From Candidatus Galacturonatibacter soehngenii (GTDB taxonomy: Bacteria > Bacillota > Clostridia > Lachnospirales > Lachnospiraceae), in assembly GCF_008830185.1 (NCBI RefSeq), contig NZ_WAGX01000008.1, positions 186,001 to 250,000 on the forward strand: a DNA stretch of 64,000 bases, written 5' to 3'. This document shows, piece by piece, positions 9,319 to 17,280 of this stretch. Position numbers and translations under genes: made by a program. The notes under the pieces were generated by a model that searched no databases, was not told the DNA's origin, and saw only the letters and a list, made by a program, of their open reading frames with translations. Numbering within the stretch: position 1 is the stretch's first letter; every line of letters begins with the position of its first letter.

Positions 9319-10497
9319 TCATGCAGAAGAGAAAGTTGGGAGTCTTCCCATTGCCCTTTCATACATTTTGTCCAGAGAAATATGCTGATGTTTATGATAA
9401 AGCTCAAGAAAAAGCATTGTCTCGCCACAGCATGGACATTTGAGAGGATCATAACCAAAAGAGGATAAAGTGCAATTGCGCCAGCGATTGAATGAAAGAA
9501 TAACCTTATGTTTTTCTTTTGATATGGCAAGAGATAGCTTTTTATCACTCTCACGTGTTCTTGCATAAAGACCATAGTAGCGGATTTGTTTGAAGTGTTT
9601 TTCAGGAATGTGCATGCTTAGTCGTTCAATGAATTCCATAACAGGAATGGTTTCAACGACAAGTTTGTCATCCTCATGACGATTGTAGTGAAAAGTTACA
9701 TTTTCACCGTCGTAATCGTCGATACGAGAAGTGGCAATAACAGGACGACCAAGATAACGGCCTATGTATTTAGTAACAACTTTAGGATTACACTTATTAG
9801 GTTTTGCATAGACATAGAATCCTTCTTTATGTTCGTGGTAGCATTTAGCCTTGACCAGTATAAAAGATGGCCCAAGCTTTTTCTCCATTAAGTTAAGGAG
9901 GGCTGTGCGAAAGGCGTTGCGAAGGAATGTGTAATTAAAGTGAGTTTTGGGACGCCAAATACCAGAGTTACCAATGCCACCTTCGGACAGAAGACAATGA
10001 ATATGAGGATTCCATTTCAAGTCTCTACCAAAAGTGTGGAGAACAAGAATGAATCCAGGCGTGAATTTTTCGGCTTTATTGTCTTTGTGAAATAAGCGAA
10101 AGACAACACTTTGAACAGCTTCAAAAAGAAGATTAAGAAGTTTTCTATCTTCAAGAAAGTAATGTCTAAGTTCAGAATCAATGGTAAAAACACAGTGACG
10201 GTGCTGAGCATTGATTATCTTAAAAGACATAGAGGTAGTGCGGTCAATGGAATACTTAGTTCCACAGGTAGGACAGAAGCGACTGTGACAACGGAAAGGA
10301 ACAAATTTAAGGGTACCACATTTGCCGCAACCATACATTGCACCACCAAAAGAAGGGTCACCGCAGTTAATCATACGATTAACATTTTCAATGACCGACT
10401 TGCGAGGGTGTAAAGTATAAATCATTCTTTCATAGTTATCTTTAAATATATCCTGAAGTATGTTGCTCATAAGATTATTATGAAGGATTTGTAGCAA
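9319..10497 (-). CDS. IS91-family Y2 (HUH) transposase
   Basis: A 392-residue rolling-circle transposase. An N-terminal zinc-binding domain has C57, C60, C70, C75 and C78 (CGKCG, FRCHSRFCPTCG). The HUH metal-binding motif PHIHCLL is at ~164-170, and the paired catalytic tyrosines Y244 and Y248 are in KYIGRYLGRP. A further CPCCGETM zinc knuckle lies near the C-terminus. All catalytic residues are present and the frame is intact, so the element may be active. The start is taken as TTG at 10497, with AGGGGG 8 nt upstream; ATG at 10470 is the alternative but has no ribosome site. Mechanism known for the family: single-strand nicking and rolling-circle transfer from an origin end. Confidence 0.93.
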   Translation of the reverse strand: MLQILHNNLMSNILQDIFKDNYERMIYTLHPRKSVIENVNRMINCGDPSFGGAMYGCGKCGTLKFVPFRCHSRFCPTCGTKYSIDRTTSMSFKIINAQHRHCVFTIDSELRHYFLEDRKLLNLLFEAVQSVVFRLFHKDNKAEKFTPGFILVLHTFGRDLKWNPHIHCLLSEGGIGNSGIWRPKTHFNYTFLRNAFRTALLNLMEKKLGPSFILVKAKCYHEHKEGFYVYAKPNKCNPKVVTKYIGRYLGRPVIATSRIDDYDGENVTFHYNRHEDDKLVVETIPVMEFIERLSMHIPEKHFKQIRYYGLYARTRESDKKLSLAISKEKHKVILSFNRWRNCTLSSFGYDPLKCPCCGETMLFLELYHKHQHISLDKMYERAMGRLPTFSSA

Positions 10498-10515
10498 AAA
10501 GAAAACCCCCTAAAT

Positions 10516-10533
10516 CCCCTCAAGATTGAGGGG
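10516..10533. repeat. Palindrome at the upstream end of the IS
   Basis: CCCCTCAA-GA-TTGAGGGG forms an 8-bp inverted repeat between the transposase start and the IS end. It overlaps the region that would carry the transposase leader. Confidence 0.5.
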
Positions 10534-10544
10534 GAGGGGAGTTG

Positions 10545-10566
10545 AAGTGTCGAAGACACTTTTTTA
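10545..10566 (+). terminator. Hairpin with T-run at the IS edge
   Basis: AGTGTC-GAA-GACACT (10546-10560) followed by six T reads as a terminator on the + strand. It would block + strand read-through entering from the IS side, and may double as the termination-end palindrome of the element. Confidence 0.55.
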
Positions 10567-10663
10567 TTTATTCTATCAAGATATTAAAAAAATAGCCGAT
10601 AATTAATAATAGAGCATAGTTTTTGCATGAACGTAATAACATAATTATCAAATTCCTACTCAT

Positions 10664-10692
10664 TATAAAAAAAGAATGTGTTTCCACATTCT
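10664..10692 (-). terminator. Hairpin with U-run on the - strand
   Basis: AGAATGTG (10673-10680) pairs with CACATTCT (10685-10692). Read on the - strand the hairpin is followed by seven T, a textbook intrinsic terminator. No - strand gene lies upstream (to the right), so it would end an unannotated RNA or stray antisense transcription. Confidence 0.6.
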
Positions 10693-10706
10693 ATGATTTG
10701 AGGGAG

Positions 10707-10740
10707 TGCACTGCAGATAGTTTAGCGTAACTGCAGTGCA
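10707..10740. repeat. Perfect 10-bp inverted repeat
   Basis: TGCACTGCAG (10707-10716) and CTGCAGTGCA (10731-10740), separated by 14 nt. It is GC-rich in an AT-rich interval and lies between two other hairpins. Confidence 0.7.
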
Positions 10741-10943
10741 TGAGTTATGAAAAATCATATTAGCGTTTGCTAATATATAATCAGTATAAATTCTAAATGT
10801 GTTCAATTTTTGATGAAACCTTTAAAAAACAGTGAAAAATATCAAAATAGCAATAGAAAATTACTTTTAACATAGTTTTATAAAAAAATCCGTCGAAAAC
10901 GTAAGCTATTATAGAAAAAGAAAGAAAATATAAGAAAAAAGAC

Positions 10944-10972
10944 TTTAAAAAAAATCAAATATTGTTTATAAT
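10944..10972 (+). promoter_or_regulatory. Candidate mbl promoter
   Basis: TTTAAA (10944-10949), 17-bp spacer, TATAAT (10967-10972). It would give a leader of ~145 nt before mbl. The -35 match is weak. Confidence 0.35.
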
Positions 10973-11122
10973 GTAAACGAGTATGTGAAATACTATGTAT
11001 ATTGATGAAAACTGAAATAGTTAATTTAATCCAGTTTATGAATTGAAACAGATTATATTTTACAGACAAAACAATATTGATTTATTCTATAATAGAGATA
11101 GCTTATTCGAAAGGGGATAATT

Positions 11123-12115
11123 ATGTTAAACACTGATATTGGAATTGATTTAGGAACAGCAAGTATTCTTGTTTATATAAAAGGAAAAGGTGTTGTGTTA
11201 AAAGAACCATCCGTAGTTGCATTTGATAGAGATACCAATAAAATCAAAGCAATTGGTGAAGAGGCAAGATTAATGCTTGGTAGAACACCAGGTAATATTG
11301 TTGCGGTAAGACCACTTAGACAAGGTGTAATATCGGATTATACTGTAACAGAGAAGATGTTAAAATACTTTATTCAAAAGGCGTTAGGAAAGAAGACCTT
11401 CCGTAAACCAAGAATTAGTGTTTGCGTACCAAGTGGAGTAACCGAAGTAGAAAAGAAGGCAGTAGAAGATGCAACCTATCAGGCAGGCGCCAGAGAGGTT
11501 TCCATTATAGAAGAGCCAATTGCAGCTGCAATTGGTGCTGGTATTGATATTTCAAGACCATGTGGTAACATGATTGTAGATATTGGAGGAGGAACCTCAG
11601 ATATTGCGGTTATATCACTTGGAGGAACCGTAGTTAGTACTTCAATTAAAATTGCAGGCGATGATTTTGACGAGGCAATTGTTCGCTATATGCGTAAGAA
11701 ACATAATCTTTTAATAGGTGAAAGAACAGCTGAAGATATAAAAATTAAAATTGGTTCCGCTTATAGAAGAGCAGAAGTAGATTCTATGGATGTAAGAGGA
11801 CGTAACTTAGTAACAGGACTTCCTAAGACAGTTACTGTAACCTCAGAAGAAACCGAAGAAGCATTAAAAGAAACAACTGCTCAAATTGTTGAAGCGGTTC
11901 ATAGTGTATTAGAAAAAACTCCACCTGAGTTAGCGGCAGATGTTGCTGATCGAGGAATTGTATTAACAGGAGGAGGAAGTCTGTTAAGAGGCTTAGAAGA
12001 ATTAATAGAAGAAAAGACAGGTATCAATACGATTACAGCAGAAGAGCCAATGACGGCAGTAGCCATTGGAACAGGTAAATTTGTTGAATTCCTTAGTGGG
12101 AAAAGAGACGAATAG
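11123..12115 (+). CDS. mbl: MreB-like actin homologue (Mbl)
   Basis: A 330-residue bacterial actin that organises lateral cell-wall synthesis on the inner face of the membrane. It has the ATP-binding motifs of the actin/Hsp70 fold: IGIDLGTASILVY (phosphate 1), MIVDIGGGTSDIAVISLGG (phosphate 2) and VLTGGGSLLRGLEELI (adenosine), plus EEPIAAAIGAG. The length is typical. I chose the paralogue name Mbl from context: in Bacillus subtilis mbl is followed by flhO-flhP, and two flagellar rod-type genes follow here too, 21 nt downstream. mreB itself is usually next to mreC-mreD, which are absent. The ribosome site AAAGGGG precedes the ATG. Confidence 0.9.
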   Translation: MLNTDIGIDLGTASILVYIKGKGVVLKEPSVVAFDRDTNKIKAIGEEARLMLGRTPGNIVAVRPLRQGVISDYTVTEKMLKYFIQKALGKKTFRKPRISVCVPSGVTEVEKKAVEDATYQAGAREVSIIEEPIAAAIGAGIDISRPCGNMIVDIGGGTSDIAVISLGGTVVSTSIKIAGDDFDEAIVRYMRKKHNLLIGERTAEDIKIKIGSAYRRAEVDSMDVRGRNLVTGLPKTVTVTSEETEEALKETTAQIVEAVHSVLEKTPPELAADVADRGIVLTGGGSLLRGLEELIEEKTGINTITAEEPMTAVAIGTGKFVEFLSGKRDE

Positions 12116-12136
12116 GCAAGCATTAGGAGGTAGAGT

Positions 12137-12910
12137 ATGGTAAAGGGTTTGTATACAGCCTATACAGGCATGATCAACGAACAAAATAGAATGGATGTTA
12201 TAACAAATAACATGGCAAATTCAGCTACAAATGGTTACAAAGCTGAAGGGGCGACCGCGCAATCTTTTGCAGATGTATATGCAGTTAAAATTAAAGATGC
12301 ATCAGAATATTTTGTAAACAAAAGACTTGGTGGTATGAGTATGGGAGCTCAAATTGGAGAGACATATACAGACTATTCACAAGGATCGTTTAAGGAAACC
12401 GGAAATACTTATGACATTGCATTAGAAGGGAATGGATTTTTTAGTATTTCTTTTACAAACAAAGCAGGTGTGACATCTACAAAATATACCCGCGATGGTT
12501 CTTTTACAGTGAATATGCAAGGATTTCTTGTGACCAAAGATGGAGATTTTGTATTAGGAAATGGAAATGCTCCAATTCGAGTGAATACGAACACACCAGT
12601 AACAATTGATACATTAGGGAACATATTTCAAGAAGGTGCTTTGGTGAATCGTTTAGCAGTTACTGATTTTACCGATTATAACTATTTGGAAAAATACGGT
12701 GAGAATTTATATGATTTGGTACAAGGAGGAACGGCTCAAGCATCAACGGCAAGAGTACGCCAAGGATTTATCGAGTCCTCCAATGTTAATATCGTATCAG
12801 AAATGGTTAATATGATTCAAATTACGAGAGCCTATGAGACAAATCAGAAAGTTATTACGACAATAGATACAACACTTGATAAGGCAGTGAATCAAGTAGG
12901 TAAAGTATAA
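12137..12910 (+). CDS. flgF: Flagellar basal-body rod protein, FlgF/FlhO type
   Basis: A 257-residue member of the FlgF/FlgG family that builds the flagellar rod outside the membrane after export by the flagellar type III system. The N-terminal helix has the family signature (TGMINEQNRMDVITNNMANS), the central part includes ALEGNGFFSI, and the C-terminus has EMVNMIQITRAYETNQKVI, the coiled region shared by rod/hook proteins. There is no cleaved signal peptide, as expected for type III substrates. AGGAGGT precedes the ATG. The order mbl-FlgF-FlgG-FlgJ suggests co-transcription and corresponds to B. subtilis flhO. Confidence 0.9.
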   Translation: MVKGLYTAYTGMINEQNRMDVITNNMANSATNGYKAEGATAQSFADVYAVKIKDASEYFVNKRLGGMSMGAQIGETYTDYSQGSFKETGNTYDIALEGNGFFSISFTNKAGVTSTKYTRDGSFTVNMQGFLVTKDGDFVLGNGNAPIRVNTNTPVTIDTLGNIFQEGALVNRLAVTDFTDYNYLEKYGENLYDLVQGGTAQASTARVRQGFIESSNVNIVSEMVNMIQITRAYETNQKVITTIDTTLDKAVNQVGKV

Positions 12911-12944
12911 AATGCAAATGAGAATTGAAAGAGGTGTATAAAGA

Positions 12945-13757
12945 ATGGTAAGAACGTTATGGACAGCAGCAAGTGGTATGACTGCACAGCAGACTGCCGT
13001 GGATACAATAGCCAATAACTTAGCAAATGTAAATACAACAGGTTATAAAAATGAAACAGCAGAGTTTAAATCTTTGCTTTATCAGACGATTCAAACAAGA
13101 ACAACTACAGCAAATGGTGCGAATAAGCCAATAGGTGCACAAGTTGGTTTAGGTGTTAGAAACTCCTCAATCACTTCTCATTTTACACAAGGACCTATGA
13201 GTGAGACTGGAACTAATTCTGATTTAGCAATCAGTGGAAGTGGATTTTTTGCTGTAAGAGCAGAGGATGGACAAACCTATTATACTCGTAATGGATCGTT
13301 TCAATTTGGGTTAGGTCAAAATGGAATCGTATTAGCTACCAGTGAGGGCTATCCAGTTTTGGATACGGCTGGTAACGTGATAACAGTACCTGCTACATAC
13401 AATGCTGCTAATATTTCAGTGAATACATCTGGTCAATTATTTTATACAAATGCTGATGGAACAACGGTTAATTTAAATAGAACGATTGGGGTATTTCAAT
13501 TTAGTAATCCATCTGGCTTATTAAAATTATCAGATAGTTTATATCAGGTTAGCGCTGCATCTGGTGCAGCAATAAATGAAGCGACGAATGCGAATGTAAC
13601 CAAAAGTAAGGTGGTACAAGGATACTTAGAGGCTTCAAATGTTCAAGTTGCTGATGAGATGGTTAACTTGATTGTTGCACAAAGAGCATATGAGATGAAC
13701 TCAAAAGCGATTCAGGCGGCTGACGATATGATGCAGCAAGCAAATAACTTAAGATAA
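12945..13757 (+). CDS. flgG: Flagellar basal-body rod protein FlgG (FlhP type)
   Basis: A 270-residue distal rod protein. The N-terminal signature SGMTAQQTAVDTIANNLANV and the C-terminal EMVNLIVAQRAYEMNSKAIQ are classic for FlgG, and ISGSGFFAVR is the conserved central patch. It shares the fold and both terminal helices with the preceding gene and is probably an ancient paralogue of it. It lies 34 nt downstream, with GAAAGAGGTG as ribosome site. Together the two form the drive-shaft rod and correspond to flhO-flhP next to mbl in Bacillus. Confidence 0.93.
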   Translation: MVRTLWTAASGMTAQQTAVDTIANNLANVNTTGYKNETAEFKSLLYQTIQTRTTTANGANKPIGAQVGLGVRNSSITSHFTQGPMSETGTNSDLAISGSGFFAVRAEDGQTYYTRNGSFQFGLGQNGIVLATSEGYPVLDTAGNVITVPATYNAANISVNTSGQLFYTNADGTTVNLNRTIGVFQFSNPSGLLKLSDSLYQVSAASGAAINEATNANVTKSKVVQGYLEASNVQVADEMVNLIVAQRAYEMNSKAIQAADDMMQQANNLR

Positions 13758-13777
13758 GGAATTAGGAGGAATAAAAA

Positions 13778-14110
13778 ATGGATGGAATTACATCAATCTA
13801 TCAATCACAATACCTTAATAATTCCGAATCGACTAAACAAGTGGAGAATAGTCTTAATAAAGACTATACTAACTCTTCGGATGATGAGCTGATGGGTGTG
13901 TGTAAACAATTTGAATCATATTTTGTAGAACAGATGTTTAAGGCTATGGAAAAAATGATTCCAAAAGATGAGGAATCAGAATCTGTTAGTACCTTAGATT
14001 ATTTTAAAGATACATTGACTCAACAGTATGCATCTATGGCAACAGAAAAAGGCGAACTTGGCATTGCGCAGATGCTTTATGAGCAAATGAAGATTAATTA
14101 TAATTTATAG
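13778..14110 (+). CDS. Rod-binding protein, FlgJ N-terminal domain only
   Basis: A 110-residue protein matching the N-terminal rod-binding half of FlgJ: the core CKQFESYFVEQMFKAMEKMIPK and the tail YFKDTLTQQYASMATEKGELGIAQMLYEQM are typical. The peptidoglycan-hydrolase half found in proteobacterial FlgJ is absent, which is normal in Clostridia. Family role: a scaffold or cap during rod assembly. It is 20 nt behind flgG with an AGGAGG site, last gene of the mbl-flagellar set, and followed by a long hairpin. Confidence 0.88.
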   Translation: MDGITSIYQSQYLNNSESTKQVENSLNKDYTNSSDDELMGVCKQFESYFVEQMFKAMEKMIPKDEESESVSTLDYFKDTLTQQYASMATEKGELGIAQMLYEQMKINYNL

Positions 14111-14120
14111 GCTTTTATAG

Positions 14121-14166
14121 AACGGATATATTTACGGACAGTAATGTTAGTAAATATATCCGTTTG
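14121..14166 (+). terminator. Long hairpin after the flagellar rod genes
   Basis: A perfect 15-bp stem AACGGATATATTTAC (14121-14135) / 14150-14164. The T-run is short (TTTGATTC), so termination may be partial. Confidence 0.6.
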
Positions 14167-14193
14167 ATTCATATGAACTAAGATTCATATGAA
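14166..14193. repeat. Tandem palindromes GATTCATATGAA
   Basis: GATTCATATGAA occurs at 14166-14177 and 14182-14193, each containing the perfect 10-bp palindrome TTCATATGAA, with a 16-bp centre-to-centre distance. It lies ~65 bp upstream of recD2. It could be a tandem operator or a hairpin; no regulator is assigned. Confidence 0.5.
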
Positions 14194-14258
14194 TAGTAAT
14201 ACGCTCTCTATGCGAATACTGCAAGAGAAATAGCATATTAGATACAGGTGGTAACATA

Positions 14259-16475
14259 ATGAAAACGATTGAAGGTTATGTGGAACATATTATATATAGA
14301 AATGATGATAACGGTTACACCGTGCTGATTCTTGTTAATGATGGTGAAGAAATAACTTGTGTAGGAACATTTCATTACATAGGTGAAGGAGAGCTAATAG
14401 AAGCGGTAGGAGATTATACCGATCATCCCAATTATGGAAAGCAGTTTGTAATAAAAACCTACGAAATAAAGGCGCCAGAAGATGTAATTGCAATAGAAAG
14501 ATACCTTGGATCGGGTGCAATTAAAGGAATTGGAGTTGCACTTGCAGCTAGAATCGTACGAAAATTCAAAGCAGACACATTTCGGATAATAGAAGAAGAA
14601 CCTGAACGTTTAGTAGAAGTAAAAGGAATAAGTGAACGAAAAGCAAGAGAGATTTCACAGCAAATTGAAGAGAAAAGAGATTTACGAAAAGCAATGATAT
14701 TCTTACAACAGTATGGAATATCTACAACACTTGCAGTGAAGGTTTACAGTCAATATGGACAAAATATTTATAACATTGTAAAAGAGAACCCATATCGCCT
14801 TGCAGATGATATAACTGGAATTGGATTTAAAATAGCAGATGAAATTGCAGCTAAAGTAGGGATTCATACGGACTCGGATTTTCGTATCAAAAGTGGTATC
14901 TTATATGTCTTATTGCAGTCAATCAGTGATGGACATACCTATTTACCAGAAGGAATTTTACTTAAGAAAGCAGAGGAGCTTCTAAAAGTTGAGCAACAAC
15001 ATATTTCTATGCATATTATGGATATGGTAATCGATAAGAAGTTAATTATTAAGGAAAAAGAAGATAGTAAGATCATTTATGCTGCACGTTATTACTACAT
15101 GGAGTTAAATGTAGCTAAAATGCTTCATGATTTGAATATTAAATGTGAAGTATCTGAAAATGAAATATACGAAACATTAGAGAAAATAGAGATAAACACA
15201 GAGATAGAGCTGGATGAGTTGCAGCAAAAGGCAATCATAGAAGCAGTAAGAAATGGATTGTTAATCATTACAGGTGGACCTGGAACAGGAAAGACGACTA
15301 CAATTAATGCAATTATCAAATATTTTGAATCGCAAGAGTTAAATATTTATTTGGCAGCACCAACAGGGAGAGCGGCTAAAAGAATGACAGAGGCTACAGG
15401 CTATGAAGCGCAAACAATACACAGGCTACTAGAAGTTTCTGGCTCATATGAAGGCGAGAACACAGGGGGATTTGAACGAAATGAAGAAAATCCATTAGAT
15501 GCAGATGTTGTCATTATTGATGAAATGTCTATGGTTGACATTTATTTGATGAATGCTCTTTTAAAGGCAGTCACGGTAGGTACCAGATTGATTTTAGTTG
15601 GAGATGTGGATCAATTACCATCGGTAGGTCCAGGGAGCGTATTAAAAGATATGATACGATCTGGTAAATTTAATGTAGTAATGCTAAATAAAATCTTTAG
15701 ACAAGCCATTCAAAGTGATATTATTATGAATGCTCACAAGATTAATAAGGGGCAAAGAGTAATCGCTGATAATAAAAGTAAAGATTTTTTCTTTTTAAAA
15801 AGAGAAGATGTCAATATTATCATTCGCGTTATGCTTTCCTTGATTCAAAATAAGTTACCTCCGTATGTGGAAGCTACATCTTATGATATTCAGGTTTTAA
15901 CACCAATGAGAAAAGGAAACCTTGGCGTGGAGCGCCTGAATGAAATATTGCAAGAATACCTAAACCCCAAAGATGCTACCAAACAAGAGAAAGAATTTGG
16001 ACAAGGCTTGTTTCGAGAGGGAGATAAAATTATGCAAATAAAGAACAATTATCAAATGGAATGGGAAGTTCGAAATAAGTATGGAATTGCAGTAAATAAG
16101 GGGATGGGAATTTTTAATGGGGATATGGGTATCATTAAGGAGATTAATCATTTTGCAGAAGAAATAAGAGTGGAGTTTGAAGAAGGCAGAAGCGTAACCT
16201 ATACATTTAAACAACTTGATGAAATCGAACTAGCCTATGCGATTACAATTCATAAGTCACAAGGAAGTGAATATCCAGCGGTTGTTATGCCGTTGCTTAC
16301 TGGACCAAGAATGCTTATGAATCGAAATTTACTCTATACGGCTGTAACCAGAGCAAAAAAGTGTGTGACAATTGTGGGAAGTGAAGATACCTTTCAATCA
16401 ATGATAGAAAATGAAAGTGAACAAAAAAGGTATTCTGGTTTAACAGAAAGAATTTTGGATATTGATTTGCTATAA
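14259..16475 (+). CDS. recD2: ATP-dependent 5'-3' DNA helicase RecD2
   Basis: A 738-residue SF1B helicase of the RecD2/YrrC family, found in bacteria as a stand-alone protein not bound to RecBC. The N-terminal OB-like domain is followed by helix-hairpin-helix repeats (GSGAIKGIGVALAARIV, VKGISERKAREIS). The motor follows: Walker A ITGGPGTGKTTTINAI near 342-357, Walker B VVIIDEMSMVD, motif III VGDVDQLPSVGPG, and motifs V/VI at the end (AYAITIHKSQGSEYPAVV, LLYTAVTRAKK). Role: genome maintenance and fork processing. The ribosome site CAGGTGG precedes the ATG. comF starts 55 nt downstream, possibly in the same transcript. Confidence 0.95.
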   Translation: MKTIEGYVEHIIYRNDDNGYTVLILVNDGEEITCVGTFHYIGEGELIEAVGDYTDHPNYGKQFVIKTYEIKAPEDVIAIERYLGSGAIKGIGVALAARIVRKFKADTFRIIEEEPERLVEVKGISERKAREISQQIEEKRDLRKAMIFLQQYGISTTLAVKVYSQYGQNIYNIVKENPYRLADDITGIGFKIADEIAAKVGIHTDSDFRIKSGILYVLLQSISDGHTYLPEGILLKKAEELLKVEQQHISMHIMDMVIDKKLIIKEKEDSKIIYAARYYYMELNVAKMLHDLNIKCEVSENEIYETLEKIEINTEIELDELQQKAIIEAVRNGLLIITGGPGTGKTTTINAIIKYFESQELNIYLAAPTGRAAKRMTEATGYEAQTIHRLLEVSGSYEGENTGGFERNEENPLDADVVIIDEMSMVDIYLMNALLKAVTVGTRLILVGDVDQLPSVGPGSVLKDMIRSGKFNVVMLNKIFRQAIQSDIIMNAHKINKGQRVIADNKSKDFFFLKREDVNIIIRVMLSLIQNKLPPYVEATSYDIQVLTPMRKGNLGVERLNEILQEYLNPKDATKQEKEFGQGLFREGDKIMQIKNNYQMEWEVRNKYGIAVNKGMGIFNGDMGIIKEINHFAEEIRVEFEEGRSVTYTFKQLDEIELAYAITIHKSQGSEYPAVVMPLLTGPRMLMNRNLLYTAVTRAKKCVTIVGSEDTFQSMIENESEQKRYSGLTERILDIDLL

Positions 16476-16530
16476 ACAGAATAATTGATAAGAGTACAGT
16501 TGTGGAGAGATTTGGGGAGAAAGGTTTTGT

Positions 16531-17268
16531 GTGCAGAAATATACAAGGATACTAGAAAATCTAAAAGAAGAATTGATTGGTATTATTTATCCGAGAACTT
16601 GCCCGATTTGTGGTGAGATTCTTCAAAAAAACAACTTGCAAGTCTGTAATGCTTGTAAAAAGAAAATAAAGTATATTAAAGAGCCTGCTTGTAAAAAATG
16701 TGGGAAGCAATTGCAGGTTGAAGAACAAGAGTGTTGCTTTGATTGTTTAAAAAAAGAGCATAATTTTACAAAGGGTATAGCCTTGTATTGTCATGATGAG
16801 TGGATTCGTAAGTCCATTTACAAGTTTAAGTATAGTAACAAAAGAGAATATGCAAAAATATATGCGAATGAAATCATATTACGTTATAGAAGTAAAATTG
16901 AGGAATGGAATGCAGATTATCTAATTCCCATACCGTTGCATAAGTCAAAATTAAGAGCCAGAGGATACAATCAGGCGGAGGATTTGAGTAGAGAGCTGTC
17001 AAAGGAACTCTTAATTCCTATGTTAAAGAATGGTGTTTATAGAATAAAGAAAACTTTACCACAAAAAGAACTAAATGATAAACAAAGAATAAATAATCTG
17101 GAAAAGGCTTTTAAAATAGGCAATATTGATGTAAAATCAAAGAGAGTCATATTAATAGATGATATTTATACAACGGGTGCAACGATTGATAGTGTAGCAG
17201 AAGTACTCATTCAGTCTGGTGTTAAGGATATATATTTTATTACTATAAGTATTGGAGAAGGATTATAG
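16531..17268 (+). CDS. comF: ComF family phosphoribosyltransferase-like protein
   Basis: A 245-residue protein. The N-terminal zinc-finger part has CPICGE, CNACKKK, CKKCGK and CCFDCLK. The C-terminal phosphoribosyltransferase fold has the PRPP motif VILIDDIYTTGATIDS and the helix LRARGYNQAEDLSRELS. ComFC-type proteins are needed for DNA uptake in natural competence, although many carriers are not known to be transformable. The start is GTG at 16531, 6 nt after GGGGAGAAAGG. It is 12 nt upstream of the YvyF-like gene, matching the comFC-yvyF order of Bacillus. Confidence 0.92.
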   Translation: MQKYTRILENLKEELIGIIYPRTCPICGEILQKNNLQVCNACKKKIKYIKEPACKKCGKQLQVEEQECCFDCLKKEHNFTKGIALYCHDEWIRKSIYKFKYSNKREYAKIYANEIILRYRSKIEEWNADYLIPIPLHKSKLRARGYNQAEDLSRELSKELLIPMLKNGVYRIKKTLPQKELNDKQRINNLEKAFKIGNIDVKSKRVILIDDIYTTGATIDSVAEVLIQSGVKDIYFITISIGEGL

Positions 17269-17280
17269 GAGGAGAAGTGT

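Larger units (their letters stand above)
9003..10562 (-). mobile_element. IS91-family insertion sequence (HUH Y2 transposase plus small accessory gene)
   Basis: A compact element on the - strand carrying a Y2 rolling-circle transposase and a small acidic protein gene. Downstream of the genes, the - strand reads GAACTTTCCTATAAAG, close to the GAACTTCCTATA core I recall from the origin ends of IS91/ISCR elements, next to an 8-bp hairpin (9010-9017/9021-9028). The opposite end has two tight palindromes (CCCCTCAA..TTGAGGGG at 10516-10533 and AGTGTC-GAA-GACACT at 10546-10560). There are no terminal inverted repeats or obvious target duplication, as expected for this family. Exact ends are estimates, good to perhaps 20 bp. 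The flanks are the uvrA terminator and the mbl leader; no gene is visibly interrupted. Confidence 0.75.
10567..11122. other. Non-coding interval between the IS and mbl
   Basis: About 550 bp, very AT-rich, with no convincing gene on either strand. It contains three consecutive hairpins at 10664-10778 (listed separately), a possible mbl promoter at 10944-10972, and a second TATAAT at 11088-11093 without a good -35. The 63-codon frame on the - strand (10878-11069) is Phe/Ile-rich, has no ribosome site and is not called. Confidence 0.6.

Noticed and set aside
9180-9443. 87-codon + strand frame across the IS 3' part
   Set aside because: It overlaps both IS genes on the other strand and has no ribosome site.
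10111-10413. 100-codon + strand open frame inside the IS
   Set aside because: It overlaps the transposase, which has full catalytic motifs; no ribosome site, basic composition typical of antisense.
10878-11069. 63-codon - strand open frame in the mbl leader
   Set aside because: The region is very AT-rich, the product is Phe/Ile repeats, and no ribosome site or homologue-like motif was seen.
11123-12115. Assignment as the main mreB gene
   Set aside because: No mreC/mreD follow; the flhO/flhP-like neighbours fit Mbl better, although the paralogue name is not proven.
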